From Burkholderiaceae bacterium (GTDB lineage: Bacteria; Pseudomonadota; Gammaproteobacteria; Burkholderiales; Burkholderiaceae_B): DNA of 64,000 nucleotides. How positions within the stretch are numbered: position 1 is the stretch's first letter; the number at the start of each line of letters is the position of its first letter. The stretch covers positions 1 through 64,000 of the forward strand of contig JAGOAJ010000012.1 of assembly GCA_017983955.1 (NCBI GenBank), given 5' to 3'. Shown here piece after piece: positions 44,747-55,117 of the stretch. Under the pieces are notes generated by a model. That model made no database searches, had not been told where the DNA came from, and worked only from the letters and a program-made list of their open reading frames with translations. Made by a program: the position numbers and the translations under genes.

Positions 44747-45273
44747 GGGGTGGTCAGCGACCAGGCACTACTATTAAGGGCATCAATTTGAAAGGGGCGC
44801 GCCAACAGCGAGGTATCCAATCGCAAGCGTAAACGGCCATCGTAGACTTCATCCGGGTCCAGGTCAGCAACATTGGCCACAGCCCAGCCGCGGATATGGC
44901 GCACCAGCGACAAGGCATCGTCCAGCGACGCTTCTGGCAGGGAAAGATCACCCGTGCCCACCCGCCACTGCCGCGTCAAGGCGTTATATACGATACGCCA
45001 GGTCTGCTGTTCGTCAACAACCACCTTGTTGAACCACCACCAGCGCTTGGAGACAATTTCCAGGTCAGCGGTAAAGTAAATCGGTATGCCCCTGCCTGCC
45101 ATATGGCGTAAGTCGGGCGACAGCGTCATCTCGATATCGGCATCAATATACAAGCGTCCATCACGCAGCACAGGTTCAATGCGGGTGACCTGGTCGCCAG
45201 TCTGCGCGACGCTGGCGGGCGCCAGCGCGGTCAAAAACAGACAGGCTACTGCAACAAAGAAAATTCGTAGCAT
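44698..45273 (-). CDS. DUF4390 family exported protein
   Basis: A roughly 191-residue protein with a signal peptide (MLRIFFVAVACLFLTALAPA) and the DUF4390 segment GRGIPIYFTADLEI ... WWWFNKVVVDEQQTWRIVYN. The start is the ATG at 45273. It stands between rsmB and ntrY, its regular position in betaproteobacteria. Function unknown, perhaps connected with NtrY sensing or with the cell envelope. Confidence 0.85.
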   Translation of the reverse strand: MLRIFFVAVACLFLTALAPASVAQTGDQVTRIEPVLRDGRLYIDADIEMTLSPDLRHMAGRGIPIYFTADLEIVSKRWWWFNKVVVDEQQTWRIVYNALTRQWRVGTGDLSLPEASLDDALSLVRHIRGWAVANVADLDPDEVYDGRLRLRLDTSLLARPFQIDALNSSAWSLTTPWKNFTFSVSVNEPQP

Positions 45274-45324
45274 CAAGGGCGATTCGCATACCTGCAACCA
45301 GGAGGACCAACCATTTTGAATGGC

Positions 45325-46707
45325 TTATTGCGGCTTGGCAAACAGGGCGTAGAAAAAACCATCGCTGTAAACAGCGGCGGGCGACGTTTCAGACGGGGCA
45401 TCATTGCCTAGGGGCAGCAACTGCCCAGGCGCTGGCAAGCGTAAGGCTTCTGGGTGGCGCTGCATAAACTGCGTGGCCTGCAGCTCACCTTCCTGGGGGA
45501 AAATAGAACAGGTCACGTACAGCAAATGCCCTCCGGGCGCGACCGTAGTCCATAAGCCATCCACTATCCTAGCCTGTAAGGCCGCCGTTTTGGCAATATC
45601 GGCCTCGCGGCGCAACCAGCGGATATCGGGGTGACGACGCACTATGCCAGACGCTGTGCACGGCACGTCGGCCAGCACCGCATCAAACGGCACGCCATCC
45701 CACCACGAGGCCACATTGGCCGCATCAGCCCGCTGCAAGCCCACGTGTGGCCCATCCAACTGTAAACGCAACAGGTTTTCCCGCACCCTATACAAGCGAT
45801 CGCCATCCGTATCCAGAGCCAACATGCTGATATTGGCCTGCTCTAGCATATGGGCCGTTTTCCCCCCAGGGGCTGCGCAGGCATCTAAAACCCGCATCCC
45901 GTCAGCCAGCGGCAACAGTAGCCCTGCATACTGAGCCGCCAGGCCTTGCACCGACCAAAGCCCTTCGTCGAAACCCGGTATATGCTGCACAGGACGCGCC
46001 ATAGTCAGCACCAAACTGTGATCGGATGACTGTATGGTTTCTATGCCAGCATCAGTGAACTGAGCTTGCAGTTCCTGGATATCGACACGCTGTGTATTGA
46101 CCCGTAAGGTCATCGGCGCAGGGCGATTGGACGTTGTCAGTATCTCTTGCCATTGCTCTGGCCAGGCGCGGCGCACATGGGCTATCCACCATTTAGGGAA
46201 ATTCCAGACGGCCTCGGGGTTTTTACGGGCCTCTTGCAATACCGCCTCGCGTTCGCGCAAAAAGGTGCGCAGCACGCCATTTAACAAGCCTTTAAAAGAC
46301 TGCATCTTGCGGTCAGAAGCCACAGCCGTGACGGCCTGATCCACCAACGTGTGCGGTGCATACAAGGGCAAATCACCGCGTCGCGCCTGTACCCCGATAT
46401 CATCGGCATGTTCTATTGCTGTATCCAGCAAAGCCAGACTGACCAACAGCAAGGCGTCAAATAAGGGGTTGACGGGGGCCCTGGCCACTAGCAAGTTTTT
46501 GACTTCACGCGCTAGCCCTAGACGGCGCATTACGTGGAAACTGATGGCCTGGGTAGCCGCGCGCAACGGGGCAGGCGTGGCAGCCAGACTGACAGATAAA
46601 GATTGGCCTGCCAGCACGGCTTGCACATTGCGGGCGCTGGCCAGCAATGTATCGCTTAAGGCAACACGAGCGGGCGATGAAGATAGAGTATTAGTAATTT
46701 CAGACAT
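45325..46707 (-). CDS. rsmB: 16S rRNA (cytosine(967)-C5)-methyltransferase
   Basis: A 460-residue enzyme: N-terminal NusB-like RNA-binding domain (about 20-170) and C-terminal SAM domain with VLDACAAPGGKTAHMLEQ, the catalytic-cysteine motif ADVPCTASGIVRRHPDIRW and the second Cys in YVTCSIFPQE. It is normal length, first gene of the rsmB-DUF4390-ntrY-ntrX set. Confidence 0.93.
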   Translation of the reverse strand: MSEITNTLSSSPARVALSDTLLASARNVQAVLAGQSLSVSLAATPAPLRAATQAISFHVMRRLGLAREVKNLLVARAPVNPLFDALLLVSLALLDTAIEHADDIGVQARRGDLPLYAPHTLVDQAVTAVASDRKMQSFKGLLNGVLRTFLREREAVLQEARKNPEAVWNFPKWWIAHVRRAWPEQWQEILTTSNRPAPMTLRVNTQRVDIQELQAQFTDAGIETIQSSDHSLVLTMARPVQHIPGFDEGLWSVQGLAAQYAGLLLPLADGMRVLDACAAPGGKTAHMLEQANISMLALDTDGDRLYRVRENLLRLQLDGPHVGLQRADAANVASWWDGVPFDAVLADVPCTASGIVRRHPDIRWLRREADIAKTAALQARIVDGLWTTVAPGGHLLYVTCSIFPQEGELQATQFMQRHPEALRLPAPGQLLPLGNDAPSETSPAAVYSDGFFYALFAKPQ

Positions 46708-46792
46708 CCGAAAAAATAGTTTCGGGCATTATCACCCACATACGCGGTAAAATCTCTTTCTTTTCCGTGCCATAAGGCATTACGAGGTCCCC

Positions 46793-48118
46793 ATGAGTTC
46801 CCCAAAAGTCGGCTTCGTCAGCCTGGGCTGTCCCAAAGCGCTGGTTGATTCCGAACGCATACTGACGCAACTGCGTACCGAAGGCTACCTGATTTCGCCC
46901 GATTATGAAGGCGCGGACGTGGTGGTTGTAAACACCTGCGGGTTTATTGACAGCGCCAAAGCTGAGTCGCTGGACGCCATAGGCGAAGCCATCGCTGAAA
47001 ACGGCAAAGTCATAGTCACCGGCTGCATGGGTGTCGACGAGGCTCTGATCCGCGACGTACATCCTTCGGTGCTGGCCGTAACCGGTCCCCAGCAATACGA
47101 ACAAGTCGTGCGCGCGGTCCACGAAGCTGCCCCGCCCAATATCCATCACGACCCATATATTGATTTGGTGCCACCACAAGGCATCAAGCTGACACCGCGT
47201 CACTATGCCTACCTGAAAATTTCCGAAGGCTGTAACCACAGCTGCAGCTTCTGTATTATCCCGTCCATGCGCGGCAAGCTGGTCAGCCGTCCTATAGGCG
47301 ATGTCATGGGCGAGGCCGAACGCCTGGTCAAGGCTGGCGTCAAGGAATTGCTGGTCATCTCTCAAGACACCAGCGCCTACGGCGTGGACGTCAAGTTCCG
47401 CAGTGGTTTCTGGAATGGTCGCCCCATCAAAACCCACCTGACGCAATTGTCGCAGGCCTTGGGTGAATTTGGCGCCTGGGTCAGGCTGCACTATGTGTAC
47501 CCCTACCCCCACGTCGACGAAGTCATCCCCCTGATGGCCGATGGCAAAATACTGCCCTATCTGGATATTCCCTTCCAGCACGCCAGCCCACGCATACTTA
47601 AAGCAATGAAGCGTCCGGCATTTGAAGACCGCACCCTGGCACGCATTAAGAACTGGCGTGAAACCTGTCCTGACCTGACATTGCGCTCTACCTTTATCGT
47701 GGGCTTCCCCGGCGAAACCGAAGACGACTTCCAATACCTGCTGGACTGGATGTCCGAAGCTCAGTTGGACCGCGTTGGCTGCTTTCAGTACTCCCCGGTC
47801 ACGGGCGCACGCGCCAACGAACTGGCCGACCACGTCCCCGACGAGGTCAAGCAGGAACGCTGGGATCGCTTCATGGCACACCAACAGGCTATTTCCACAC
47901 AACGCCTGGCTGCCAAGATAGGCCGCGAAATTGACGTACTGATCGACGAAGTGGACGAAGACGGCCCCATAGGACGCTCTAGCGCCGATGCGCCTGAAAT
48001 CGATGGCAGTGTGTTTGTTAATAGCGAACGCACACTGGCGCCAGGTGATATGGTGAAGGTCAGAGTCACTGATTCGGATGAATATGACTTATACGGGGAT
48101 GTTATAGAAACACCGTAG
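46793..48118 (+). CDS. rimO: Ribosomal protein S12 methylthiotransferase
   Basis: A 441-residue radical-SAM enzyme that adds a methylthio group to S12 Asp88. The N-terminal MTTase domain has cluster cysteines ([27 protein letters not shown]), the radical-SAM motif [15 protein letters not shown], and a TRAM domain at the C-terminus. [16 protein letters not shown] near the start favours RimO over MiaB. A 400-residue frame runs antisense through it and was rejected as a shadow. Confidence 0.93.
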   Translation: MSSPKVGFVSLGCPKALVDSERILTQLRTEGYLISPDYEGADVVVVNTCGFIDSAKAESLDAIGEAIAENGKVIVTGCMGVDEALIRDVHPSVLAVTGPQQYEQVVRAVHEAAPPNIHHDPYIDLVPPQGIKLTPRHYAYLKISEGCNHSCSFCIIPSMRGKLVSRPIGDVMGEAERLVKAGVKELLVISQDTSAYGVDVKFRSGFWNGRPIKTHLTQLSQALGEFGAWVRLHYVYPYPHVDEVIPLMADGKILPYLDIPFQHASPRILKAMKRPAFEDRTLARIKNWRETCPDLTLRSTFIVGFPGETEDDFQYLLDWMSEAQLDRVGCFQYSPVTGARANELADHVPDEVKQERWDRFMAHQQAISTQRLAAKIGREIDVLIDEVDEDGPIGRSSADAPEIDGSVFVNSERTLAPGDMVKVRVTDSDEYDLYGDVIETP

Positions 48119-48155
48119 TGCTCCGTCCGATTGGTTCGTTAGGGAAGGGTCAGCC

Positions 48156-48782
48156 ATGCAACAACAGCTTTGGGACATATCGCCGCCGGTATCGGCAGCC
48201 AGCCCGGTCTTCCCTGGCGATGTAGCCTATTCCCAAGAATGGACCTGGAGCCTGGGACCTGGCTGCCCTGTCAACGTCAGTGCGATCCGCATGTCGCCCC
48301 ACATAGGGGCACATGCAGATGCGCCCCTGCACTACGCAGCAGGAGCGCCATCCATAGGTCAAGTTCCCCTAGAGCCATTTCTAGGGCCTTGCCGGGTCAT
48401 CCATGCCTTTAACTGCGGCCCCCTGATTCTGCCCGAACACCTGCAGCACGCCGTAGACAACTTACCCGCCCGTGTCCTGGTGCGTACCTCAGAGCACGCA
48501 CCCGATCCGTGGTGGACCAACGATTTCACCGCCTACGCACCACAGACCATAGAGTGGCTAGCCACCCTGGGCGTGACCCTGATCGGGCTGGATACACCCA
48601 GCATAGATCCGGCCACCAGCAAAACACTGGATAGCCATCACGCCATCTTGCGCCTGGATATACGCGTACTGGAGAATTTGCGCCTGGATCATGTGCCCCA
48701 GGACGATTATGAACTGATCGCCCTGCCCCTGAACCTGATAGACGCAGACGCCAGTCCGGTACGAGCCATATTGCGCAAGTAA
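48156..48782 (+). CDS. kynB: Kynurenine formamidase (cyclase family)
   Basis: Hydrolyses N-formyl-L-kynurenine to kynurenine. It has 208 residues. The metal-site motif H49-I-G-A-H53-A-D55 (SPHIGAHADAPLHY) is that of the bacterial cyclase family, and PGDVAYSQEW and IGLDTPSIDP fit KynB. It is followed after 46 bases by kynA, so the pair performs the first two steps of tryptophan breakdown. No kynU was seen in the window. Confidence 0.92.
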   Translation: MQQQLWDISPPVSAASPVFPGDVAYSQEWTWSLGPGCPVNVSAIRMSPHIGAHADAPLHYAAGAPSIGQVPLEPFLGPCRVIHAFNCGPLILPEHLQHAVDNLPARVLVRTSEHAPDPWWTNDFTAYAPQTIEWLATLGVTLIGLDTPSIDPATSKTLDSHHAILRLDIRVLENLRLDHVPQDDYELIALPLNLIDADASPVRAILRK

Positions 48783-48790
48783 TTCCTTTC

Positions 48791-48808
48791 TAGTTCAAGC
48801 GTGAACTA
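48791..48808 (+). other. Small perfect hairpin between kynB and kynA
   Basis: TAGTTCA (48791-48797) and TGAACTA (48802-48808) flank an AGCG loop. It is the only notable structure in the gap before kynA and might be an operator or attenuator. Its small size makes either speculative. Confidence 0.35.
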
Positions 48809-48828
48809 ACTTACTTTATGGTCAGAAT

Positions 48829-49677
48829 ATGCAAAACATACATAAGCCTGAAGACATCGTGCACGCCGAAGGCGCGCAGCTGGACTTCTCTAAAGACATG
48901 ACTTACGGTGAATATCTGCACCTGGATGACATCCTGCATGCACAACACCCACTGTCGCCCGACCACAACGAGATGCTGTTCATTATTCAGCACCAGACCA
49001 GCGAATTGTGGATGAAGCTGATGCTGCACGAAATGACAGCAGCCATACGCAATGTCGCCAATGACGACCTGCAGCCAGCCTTCAAAATGCTGGCCAGAGT
49101 CGGTCGGATCATGGAGCAATTGGTACAAGCCTGGAGCGTGCTGGCCACCATGACGCCACCAGAATATTCTGCAGTACGCCCGTATCTGGCGCGTTCCAGC
49201 GGCTTCCAAAGCTACCAATACCGTGAAATTGAGTTTCGGCTAGGTAACAAGAATGCCGCCATGCTCAAGCCCCACAGCCATAGGGCCGATTTACTGGCTC
49301 AGGTACAGACAGCCTTTGAAGCGCCTTCGCTATACGACGAGGCCTTGCGCTTAATGGCCCGCCAGGGCCTACCCGTACCGCAAGAATATGTAGAACGCGA
49401 CTGGCGATTGCCCTACGAAGTCAGCGACGGCGTCGAAGCCGCCTGGCTGATCGTGTACCGCGATCCCAAAACCTATTGGGACCTGTACCAGTTAGGTGAA
49501 AAGCTGACGGACTTGGAAGATGCCTTTCGCCTATGGCGGTTCCGTCATGTCACCACGGTGGAACGCATCATAGGCTTCAAGCGCGGCACAGGCGGCACAT
49601 CCGGCGTGGCTTATTTGCGAAAAATGCTGGATGTGGTTCTGTTTCCCGAACTATGGCGGCTACGCACCGACCTGTAA
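48829..49677 (+). CDS. kynA: Tryptophan 2,3-dioxygenase
   Basis: A heme-dependent dioxygenase that opens the indole ring of tryptophan. It has 282 residues, usual for bacterial [22 protein letters not shown], the substrate/heme region [39 protein letters not shown] and [13 protein letters not shown] are all conserved. The start is the ATG at 48829. The ribosome-binding site is weak. Confidence 0.95.
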   Translation: MQNIHKPEDIVHAEGAQLDFSKDMTYGEYLHLDDILHAQHPLSPDHNEMLFIIQHQTSELWMKLMLHEMTAAIRNVANDDLQPAFKMLARVGRIMEQLVQAWSVLATMTPPEYSAVRPYLARSSGFQSYQYREIEFRLGNKNAAMLKPHSHRADLLAQVQTAFEAPSLYDEALRLMARQGLPVPQEYVERDWRLPYEVSDGVEAAWLIVYRDPKTYWDLYQLGEKLTDLEDAFRLWRFRHVTTVERIIGFKRGTGGTSGVAYLRKMLDVVLFPELWRLRTDL

Positions 49678-49709
49678 ACCAGGCTGAAGACAGCAGGACT
49701 ATGGGACTA

Positions 49710-50666
49710 TCAGTTAGCTGGCACCGGCTGATGGGCCCAGCCCTGTACAAAGGCTGCCACGGGCTGGCGCTTACCGCCAGCTTTTTGCAGCTCAAGCAGG
49801 CGTAAAGTGCCCTGTGACGTGGCGATATCTATACCGGTGGCATTGCTATTGATCACAGTGCCCACAGCCTGGTCCGACTGTGTTTCCAAAGCCTGGGCAC
49901 GCCACACCTTGACCGGCTGATCCAAACCGGGCAAAACCATGGTAGAGCCCGGCACCGGATCAAACGCCCTAATCCTGCGCGCCAATTCGACCGCAGGCAG
50001 GTTGAAATCCAACGGCGCTTCAGCTTTATCCAGCTTTTCAGCGTAAGTCACGCCAACATCAGGCTGGGGCTGAGCCATCAGCACACCCCGCTTCAGGTCG
50101 GCAATGGCCTGAACTATGGCTTGTGCGCCCAAACTGGCCAGATCGTCATGCAAGCTGGCCGCGGTATGTTCCGATCTAATCGGCAGGACATGCGTGGACA
50201 GCATGGCGCCAGTGTCCAGGCCCTGATCCATCAGCATAATGGTGACGCCAGTGTCGGCATCGCCGGCCTGTATGGCGCGCTGTATAGGGGCCGCGCCGCG
50301 CCAACGGGGTAGCAAACTGGCATGAATATTAAAGCAGCCGTAACTAGGCAACGACAAAACCCATTCAGGCAGTATCAGGCCATAAGCTGCTACCACCATC
50401 AAATCAGGGGCTGCGGCTTCCAGGGCCTGTTTGGCAGCCTGGGCATCGTCGGGGTATTTACCATCTAGGCGCAAGCTGCGCGGCTGGGCTACTGGTATCC
50501 CTGCATCCAAGGCAGCCTGCTTAACCGGACTAGGAGTCAGTTTCAGGCCACGCCCTGAGGGCCGGTCAGGCTGGGTCAGCACCAAAGGCACATCGTGCCC
50601 GGCGTCCAGCAAGGCCTGCAAAGCCAATCGGGCGAATTCGGGGGTTCCAGCAAAAACAATACGCAT
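49710..50666 (-). CDS. fmt: Methionyl-tRNA formyltransferase
   Basis: Formylates the initiator Met-tRNA. It has 318 residues. The catalytic region [20 protein letters not shown] and the [16 protein letters not shown] block are intact, with the usual C-terminal OB-like domain. It is followed upstream by def on the same strand (65-base gap), the classic def-fmt pair reading minus. Confidence 0.95.
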   Translation of the reverse strand: MRIVFAGTPEFARLALQALLDAGHDVPLVLTQPDRPSGRGLKLTPSPVKQAALDAGIPVAQPRSLRLDGKYPDDAQAAKQALEAAAPDLMVVAAYGLILPEWVLSLPSYGCFNIHASLLPRWRGAAPIQRAIQAGDADTGVTIMLMDQGLDTGAMLSTHVLPIRSEHTAASLHDDLASLGAQAIVQAIADLKRGVLMAQPQPDVGVTYAEKLDKAEAPLDFNLPAVELARRIRAFDPVPGSTMVLPGLDQPVKVWRAQALETQSDQAVGTVINSNATGIDIATSQGTLRLLELQKAGGKRQPVAAFVQGWAHQPVPAN

Positions 50667-50731
50667 AGCATAGCCAATTCAAAAGAAACAGCAGGCCATG
50701 ATACCAAGTAAGGTTTTGCCGACGTCCCCTA

Positions 50732-51244
50732 TCAGGCTTTCAAGGCCTCGCGTTCCTGTTTTTTAATACGGGATTTCAGGCGGCTTTGCTTGAGTTTTGA
50801 CAGATATTCGACAAAGACCTTACCTTGCAGATGGTCCAGTTCGTGCTGTATGCACACAGCCAGTAGTTCATCGGCTTCAAGCTCGAAGCGTTCGCCATGT
50901 TCATTCAATGCAGTCACCCGTACCTGTGCGGCGCGTTCGACTTCATCATAAACACCAGGCACAGACAGACAACCTTCTTCGAAAATAAGGGAATCGTCGC
51001 TTTTCCAAGTGATTTCTGGATTGATCAACACCAGCAGATCATTGCCGTCTTCGGACACGTCAATAACAACCACGCGTTCGTGGACGTCTACCTGAGTTGC
51101 TGCCAAGCCCACCCCAGGCGCGTCATACATGGTTTCAGCCATGTCGCGCACCAATTGACGGATACGATCATCAACCTGAGCCACGGGTGCAGCGACCTTA
51201 TGCAAGCGCGGATCGGGGTATTTAAGAATAGGAAGTAAAGCCAT
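50732..51244 (-). CDS. def: Peptide deformylase
   Basis: Removes the N-formyl group from nascent proteins. It has 170 residues from the ATG at 51244 ([18 protein letters not shown]). Metal and active-site motifs: [17 protein letters not shown] (Cys ligand) and [11 protein letters not shown] (two His plus catalytic Glu). The frame open upstream is not conserved. Confidence 0.95.
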   Translation of the reverse strand: MALLPILKYPDPRLHKVAAPVAQVDDRIRQLVRDMAETMYDAPGVGLAATQVDVHERVVVIDVSEDGNDLLVLINPEITWKSDDSLIFEEGCLSVPGVYDEVERAAQVRVTALNEHGERFELEADELLAVCIQHELDHLQGKVFVEYLSKLKQSRLKSRIKKQEREALKA

Positions 51245-51385
51245 AAAAAAATACTTGCGGGAAAACCCTGTACTGTAAAGCTCTATGATAATGCAAATAG
51301 GACATTTCCCATACCCTTTTGCTGTACAAGGCCTTGTTTTAACAATGACAATTACAGCCCGTCCACCCCACATTCCGTTGGCACT

Positions 51386-52585
51386 ATGTCACACTTAGGT
51401 ATGAGCACCCGATTATCAACCGAAGAAGTCACCGCCTGGATACGGCTGTCGCTGGAACCCGACCTGGGGCCGGCACAAGCCCGTAATTTGTTGGCTGCGG
51501 TGGGCCTGCCTCAGGACATCTATGCGTTGTCCAGCAGCGCCTTACAGAAATACCTGCCTGCGGATATGGCCCGCCAGCTCAAGGCAGCAGCGCCTGCCGA
51601 CGTGCAGGACACCATAGCCAAAACGCTGGATTGGCTGCAAGACCCACGCCATCATCTGCTGACTTTGGCTGACCCTGCCTATCCGCCGGTATTGCTGGAC
51701 ATCCACGACCCGCCCCTGGTGTTGTACGCTAACGGCAACCTGGATGCCCTGCAACGCCCAGCACTGGCCATCGTCGGCGCACGTAGCGCTACGCCTGCCG
51801 GGACAGACAATGCGCTGGCCTTTGCCAAACACCTGGCGGCTCAGGGCTGGTGCATTATCAGCGGTCTGGCTCTAGGCATAGACACCGCCGCCCATGAAGG
51901 CGCGCTACTAGCGGGTGGCGCGGGGGCCACCATTGCCGTTATGGGCACCGGCATGGACATAGTCTACCCAGCGCGCAACCGCTTGCTGGCGCATCAGATC
52001 GCCGAACACGGCCTGCTGCTATCTGAGTTTCCGCTGGGTACCCGTGCCCTGCCCTGGCAGTTTCCCAAACGCAATCGCATTGTCGCTGGCCTGTCCAAGG
52101 GCGTATTAGTGGTCGAAGCCGCCCGTCAAAGCGGCTCGCTGATCACCGCCCGCATGGCGTCCGACATGGGACGCGAAGTTTTTGCCATACCCGGGTCCAT
52201 CCATTCGCCCCTGTCGCGCGGCTGCCACGCGCTGATAAGACAAGGGGCCAAACTGGTAGAGTCCGCCCAAGACATCAGCGACGAACTAGGCCTGCCCATT
52301 GGGGTGGTAAAAACACCGCTGCTAGCCCCACAGTCAGCGACACCGCCGCTATCAGCCCCATCACTGAAACAGCCCCAGACCAGTGCGCCGATCAGTGATG
52401 CTCCGGGCTATGCCACCTTAATGACAGCACTGGGCCATGACCCCGTAGACGCCGACACCCTGCGACAGCGCACTAACTTGGACACTGGTGCCCTGCAGGC
52501 CTTGCTATTGCAACTGGAACTAGCCAATCACATTACACAACTGCCTGATGGCCGTTACCAACGACGGCTACCTCAATTAATATAG
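51386..52585 (+). CDS. dprA: DNA-processing protein DprA
   Basis: Loads RecA on incoming single-stranded DNA in natural transformation. It has 399 residues (or 394 if it starts at the next ATG, 51401). Rossmann-like core: [59 protein letters not shown], and a C-terminal winged helix (about 340-399). It is divergent from def, as is common. Confidence 0.92.
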   Translation: MSHLGMSTRLSTEEVTAWIRLSLEPDLGPAQARNLLAAVGLPQDIYALSSSALQKYLPADMARQLKAAAPADVQDTIAKTLDWLQDPRHHLLTLADPAYPPVLLDIHDPPLVLYANGNLDALQRPALAIVGARSATPAGTDNALAFAKHLAAQGWCIISGLALGIDTAAHEGALLAGGAGATIAVMGTGMDIVYPARNRLLAHQIAEHGLLLSEFPLGTRALPWQFPKRNRIVAGLSKGVLVVEAARQSGSLITARMASDMGREVFAIPGSIHSPLSRGCHALIRQGAKLVESAQDISDELGLPIGVVKTPLLAPQSATPPLSAPSLKQPQTSAPISDAPGYATLMTALGHDPVDADTLRQRTNLDTGALQALLLQLELANHITQLPDGRYQRRLPQLI

Positions 52586-52674
52586 GACCTGAATCACCAA
52601 GTGCTTTATGATTCAAGTAACCTACACTTATATATAGGCACATGTTGCAGGACATTTTCACAAGGAAGCATGCC

Positions 52675-53583
52675 ATGGCACTGCCAGAACAGGTAAAAAT
52701 CGTTGAGGTCTCGCCACGTGATGGGCTACAAAACGAAAAAGAATTCGTCCCTACCGCGGTCAAAATAGAGCTGGTCAACCGTCTTAGCGACGCAGGCTTC
52801 CCCAATGTCGAAGCGGTTTCCTTTGTGTCCCCAAAATGGGTTCCACAGATGGCGGACGGCGCTGACGTCATGGCGGGCATCAACCGCAAGCCTGGCACCT
52901 TATATTCTGCGCTAACCCCGAACCTGCGCGGCTTTGAGGCCGCCCTGGCAGCGGGTGTGGACGAAGTCGTTATCTTTGGCGCCGCCAGCGAAGCATTTTC
53001 CCAGAAAAACATCAACTGCTCGATTGCCGAATCCATAGACCGTTTCCAGCCTGTGGCACAGGCCGCGAAAGCCGCCGGATTGCGTCTGCGCGCCAGCATC
53101 AGTTGCGCATTAGGCTGCCCTTACCAGGGTGAAGTCCCCATCGCCGCCGTGATCGACGTCGTGCAGCGCATGCAGGCCCTAGGCGTAGACGAATTCGACA
53201 TCGCTGACACCATAGGCGTAGGCACGCCACTAAAAGTAGGCAAGGTCATGCGCGCCGTCACCGACATCATCCCGGCCAACCGCGTGGCCGGTCACTTCCA
53301 TGACACCTACGGTCAGGCGCTGGCCAACATCGTCGCCGCCATGGACGCCGGCGTGGCCATTTTCCATACCTCGGTCGCTGGCCTGGGCGGCTGCCCTTAC
53401 GCCAAGGGCGCCACCGGCAACGTCGCCACCGAAGACGTGCTGTACATGCTGCATGGCATGGGCATACATACCGGCATCAACCTGGACGCCGTTGTCGACA
53501 TAGGACAATGGATATCCGCCCATCTGGGACGCAAAGCCAACAGCCGGGCAGGCAACGCCCTGGCCGCCAAAAAAGCCGGCTAA
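52675..53583 (+). CDS. mvaB: Hydroxymethylglutaryl-CoA lyase
   Basis: Cleaves HMG-CoA to acetoacetate and acetyl-CoA, e.g. in leucine breakdown. It has 302 residues from the ATG at 52675 (MALPEQVKIVEVSPRDGLQN). EVSPRDGLQNE supplies metal and substrate residues, FHDTYGQALANI the metal histidines' region, and GLGGCPYAKGATGN the catalytic cysteine. The rest of the leucine pathway is not in the window. It is followed by a strong hairpin. Confidence 0.93.
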   Translation: MALPEQVKIVEVSPRDGLQNEKEFVPTAVKIELVNRLSDAGFPNVEAVSFVSPKWVPQMADGADVMAGINRKPGTLYSALTPNLRGFEAALAAGVDEVVIFGAASEAFSQKNINCSIAESIDRFQPVAQAAKAAGLRLRASISCALGCPYQGEVPIAAVIDVVQRMQALGVDEFDIADTIGVGTPLKVGKVMRAVTDIIPANRVAGHFHDTYGQALANIVAAMDAGVAIFHTSVAGLGGCPYAKGATGNVATEDVLYMLHGMGIHTGINLDAVVDIGQWISAHLGRKANSRAGNALAAKKAG

Positions 53584-53604
53584 GCGACTCAGCACATACA
53601 CCGC

Positions 53605-53634
53605 GTGCTGCCGTGGCAGCCCCACGGCAGCGCA
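53605..53634 (+). terminator. Hairpin after mvaB
   Basis: A 10-bp perfect stem GCTGCCGTGG (53607-53616) / CCACGGCAGC (53622-53631) with a 5-base loop, 24 bases after the stop. There is no T run, so it may attenuate rather than end transcription before the next gene. Confidence 0.5.
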
Positions 53635-53648
53635 CACAAAGGACCATC

Positions 53649-54119
53649 TTGGCAAGGCATACACAACCCAGCGAAGAAGAACAGTCGCAATTACTGGAAG
53701 ACATAGGCCCCTTGCCCCTGCAAGGCCTGGCTTGGCCACGACGCATCAAAATCCTGGCCTGGATAGTGCTGGCAGTGATAGGCGCCCAACTTATCGTCAC
53801 AGCGTCGGGCCCTAATGGGCAAAACATCAGTCCCCTGATTGCAGGCAGTGTTTTGCTGTGCTATCTGGGGCTGCTGGTGCTGGCTTGGTATATGCAAGTC
53901 TCGGTCACCACCATCACCCACGTAGGCATACACCAAACTTGGATATCCCAACGCGAAGTCGCCTGGTCCGACATACAGTTCGCCAAGTTCATACCGTTAT
54001 TCGCCTCTAAGCGGCTAATGTGCTTTACCGGGCGCGGCCGCCCTATCATTTTCCAGGCAGGCACCCGGGACCTGGAAATCGCGTTTGCGCGGATATCGTT
54101 GGTGTATAGACGGCGGTAG
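53649..54119 (+). CDS. Membrane protein with two helices and a PH-like C-terminal domain
   Basis: A 156-residue protein placed from a TTG at 53649, behind a good AAAGGA site six bases away. Earlier in-frame starts lie inside mvaB. Two adjacent transmembrane helices (about 34-52 and 67-84) are followed by a beta-rich part with VTTITHVGIHQTWISQREVAWSDIQFAKFIP resembling bacterial PH (DUF304-type) domains. I do not recognise a specific family. It follows mvaB and precedes a periplasmic binding protein. Confidence 0.65.
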   Translation: MARHTQPSEEEQSQLLEDIGPLPLQGLAWPRRIKILAWIVLAVIGAQLIVTASGPNGQNISPLIAGSVLLCYLGLLVLAWYMQVSVTTITHVGIHQTWISQREVAWSDIQFAKFIPLFASKRLMCFTGRGRPIIFQAGTRDLEIAFARISLVYRRR

Positions 54120-54207
54120 GCTACCATTTACTGCAGTTCCAAACCCCTATTCATCATTTCATCGCGATGCCCTCGTGGCATGCAACAACCATAAGAAAGG
54201 TACACCC

Positions 54208-54984
54208 ATGAGACACATATTCCGCATTTGTTTAGGTTTAGCCGCTGCATTGACGCTGGCCGCAACGGCCCAGGCGGGTCCCCGTTTAGATCGCATCATG
54301 GAAAGCAAAACCATACGTGTCGGTACGCCAGGTGACTATCGTCCCTTTGCCATCAAAACAGACCAAGGCGGCTTCGAAGGCCACGACATTGATGTCATCG
54401 AAGCCATGGCGACACAACTGGGCGTCAAGGTGGAATATGTACAAAGCTCCTGGCCCACCCTGCTGGCCGACTTGTCAGCCGATAAGTTCGACGTCGCCGT
54501 AGGCGGTATTACGCGTACAGCGGCACGCATAAGTAAAGTAGAAATGCTGCCTGGCTACGCCCCCTTTGGCAAAGTCGCCCTGGTACGCAAGGACGAAGCG
54601 TCCAAATACAACTCCGTCAACGATTTGAACCAAGCGTCAGTGCGTGTCATTAAGAATCCCGGTGGCACCAATGAAATGTTTGTCCTTGAAAACTTGAAGC
54701 AGGCACAAGTCAGTACCCATGACAAAAATGCTGAAATCCCGGCACTGATCGCCGAAGGCAAAGGCGATGTCATGATTACCGAAACCTACGAAGCGCTGCA
54801 CTACAGCAAAGCAGATCCTAGGCTTGCCGCCCGCTTCATTGACAAGCCACTGACACCCAAAAGCTATCTGGGCTTTATGTTGCCCGTGGACGATGCCGAT
54901 TATGTGCGCGTAATGAAATTTTCCTGGGATCTGGCCGACGAACGTGATGTGCTTGACGCAGCGGAAGAGCGCTGGCTGGATTAA
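54208..54984 (+). CDS. Periplasmic binding-protein-like protein (PheC/cyclohexadienyl dehydratase-like)
   Basis: A 258-residue exported protein with a signal peptide (MRHIFRICLGLAAALTLAATAQA). It has the family 3 solute-binding fold. IRVGTPGDYRPFA, a GFEGHDIDVIEAMA block, and NPGGTNEMFVLENL and MITETYEA resemble periplasmic cyclohexadienyl dehydratase PheC (NPGGTNE is a shared landmark) more than transporters. No permease or ATPase gene is adjacent, which also fits an enzyme. Its role, dehydration of prephenate/arogenate or amino acid binding, is unresolved. It stands alone behind AGAAAGG. Confidence 0.75.
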   Translation: MRHIFRICLGLAAALTLAATAQAGPRLDRIMESKTIRVGTPGDYRPFAIKTDQGGFEGHDIDVIEAMATQLGVKVEYVQSSWPTLLADLSADKFDVAVGGITRTAARISKVEMLPGYAPFGKVALVRKDEASKYNSVNDLNQASVRVIKNPGGTNEMFVLENLKQAQVSTHDKNAEIPALIAEGKGDVMITETYEALHYSKADPRLAARFIDKPLTPKSYLGFMLPVDDADYVRVMKFSWDLADERDVLDAAEERWLD

Positions 54985-55013
54985 GTCACAGATACAGTCC
55001 CGAATTAGTTAGA

Positions 55014-55059
55014 AACGCATTCACCGTAGCGCGACAAAAAACGCTGGCATGAATGCGTT
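55014..55059. terminator. Hairpin downstream of the PheC-like gene
   Basis: AACGCATTCA (55014-55023) pairs perfectly with TGAATGCGTT (55050-55059), with an inner AGCG/CGCT stem. It lies 30 bases after the PheC-like stop and may end its transcript; no clear T run on the plus strand. Confidence 0.5.
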
Positions 55060-55064
55060 AAAAG

Positions 55065-55099
55065 TATAGGGCGCGCAGTAGCAAACTGCGCGCCCTATA
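55065..55099 (-). terminator. Strong terminator of the minus-strand catabolic operon
   Basis: A 15-bp perfect stem TATAGGGCGCGCAGT (55065-55079) / ACTGCGCGCCCTATA (55085-55099) with a 5-base loop, read on the minus strand followed by ACTTTTAA. It lies 19 bases after the stop of the PaaG-like gene. Confidence 0.8.
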
Positions 55100-55117
55100 T
55101 ACACATTGCGATAACAA

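Noticed and set aside
46700-47902. 400-codon open frame on the minus strand
   Set aside because: It is entirely antisense to rimO, whose motifs are unambiguous. The translated text has no recognisable domain.
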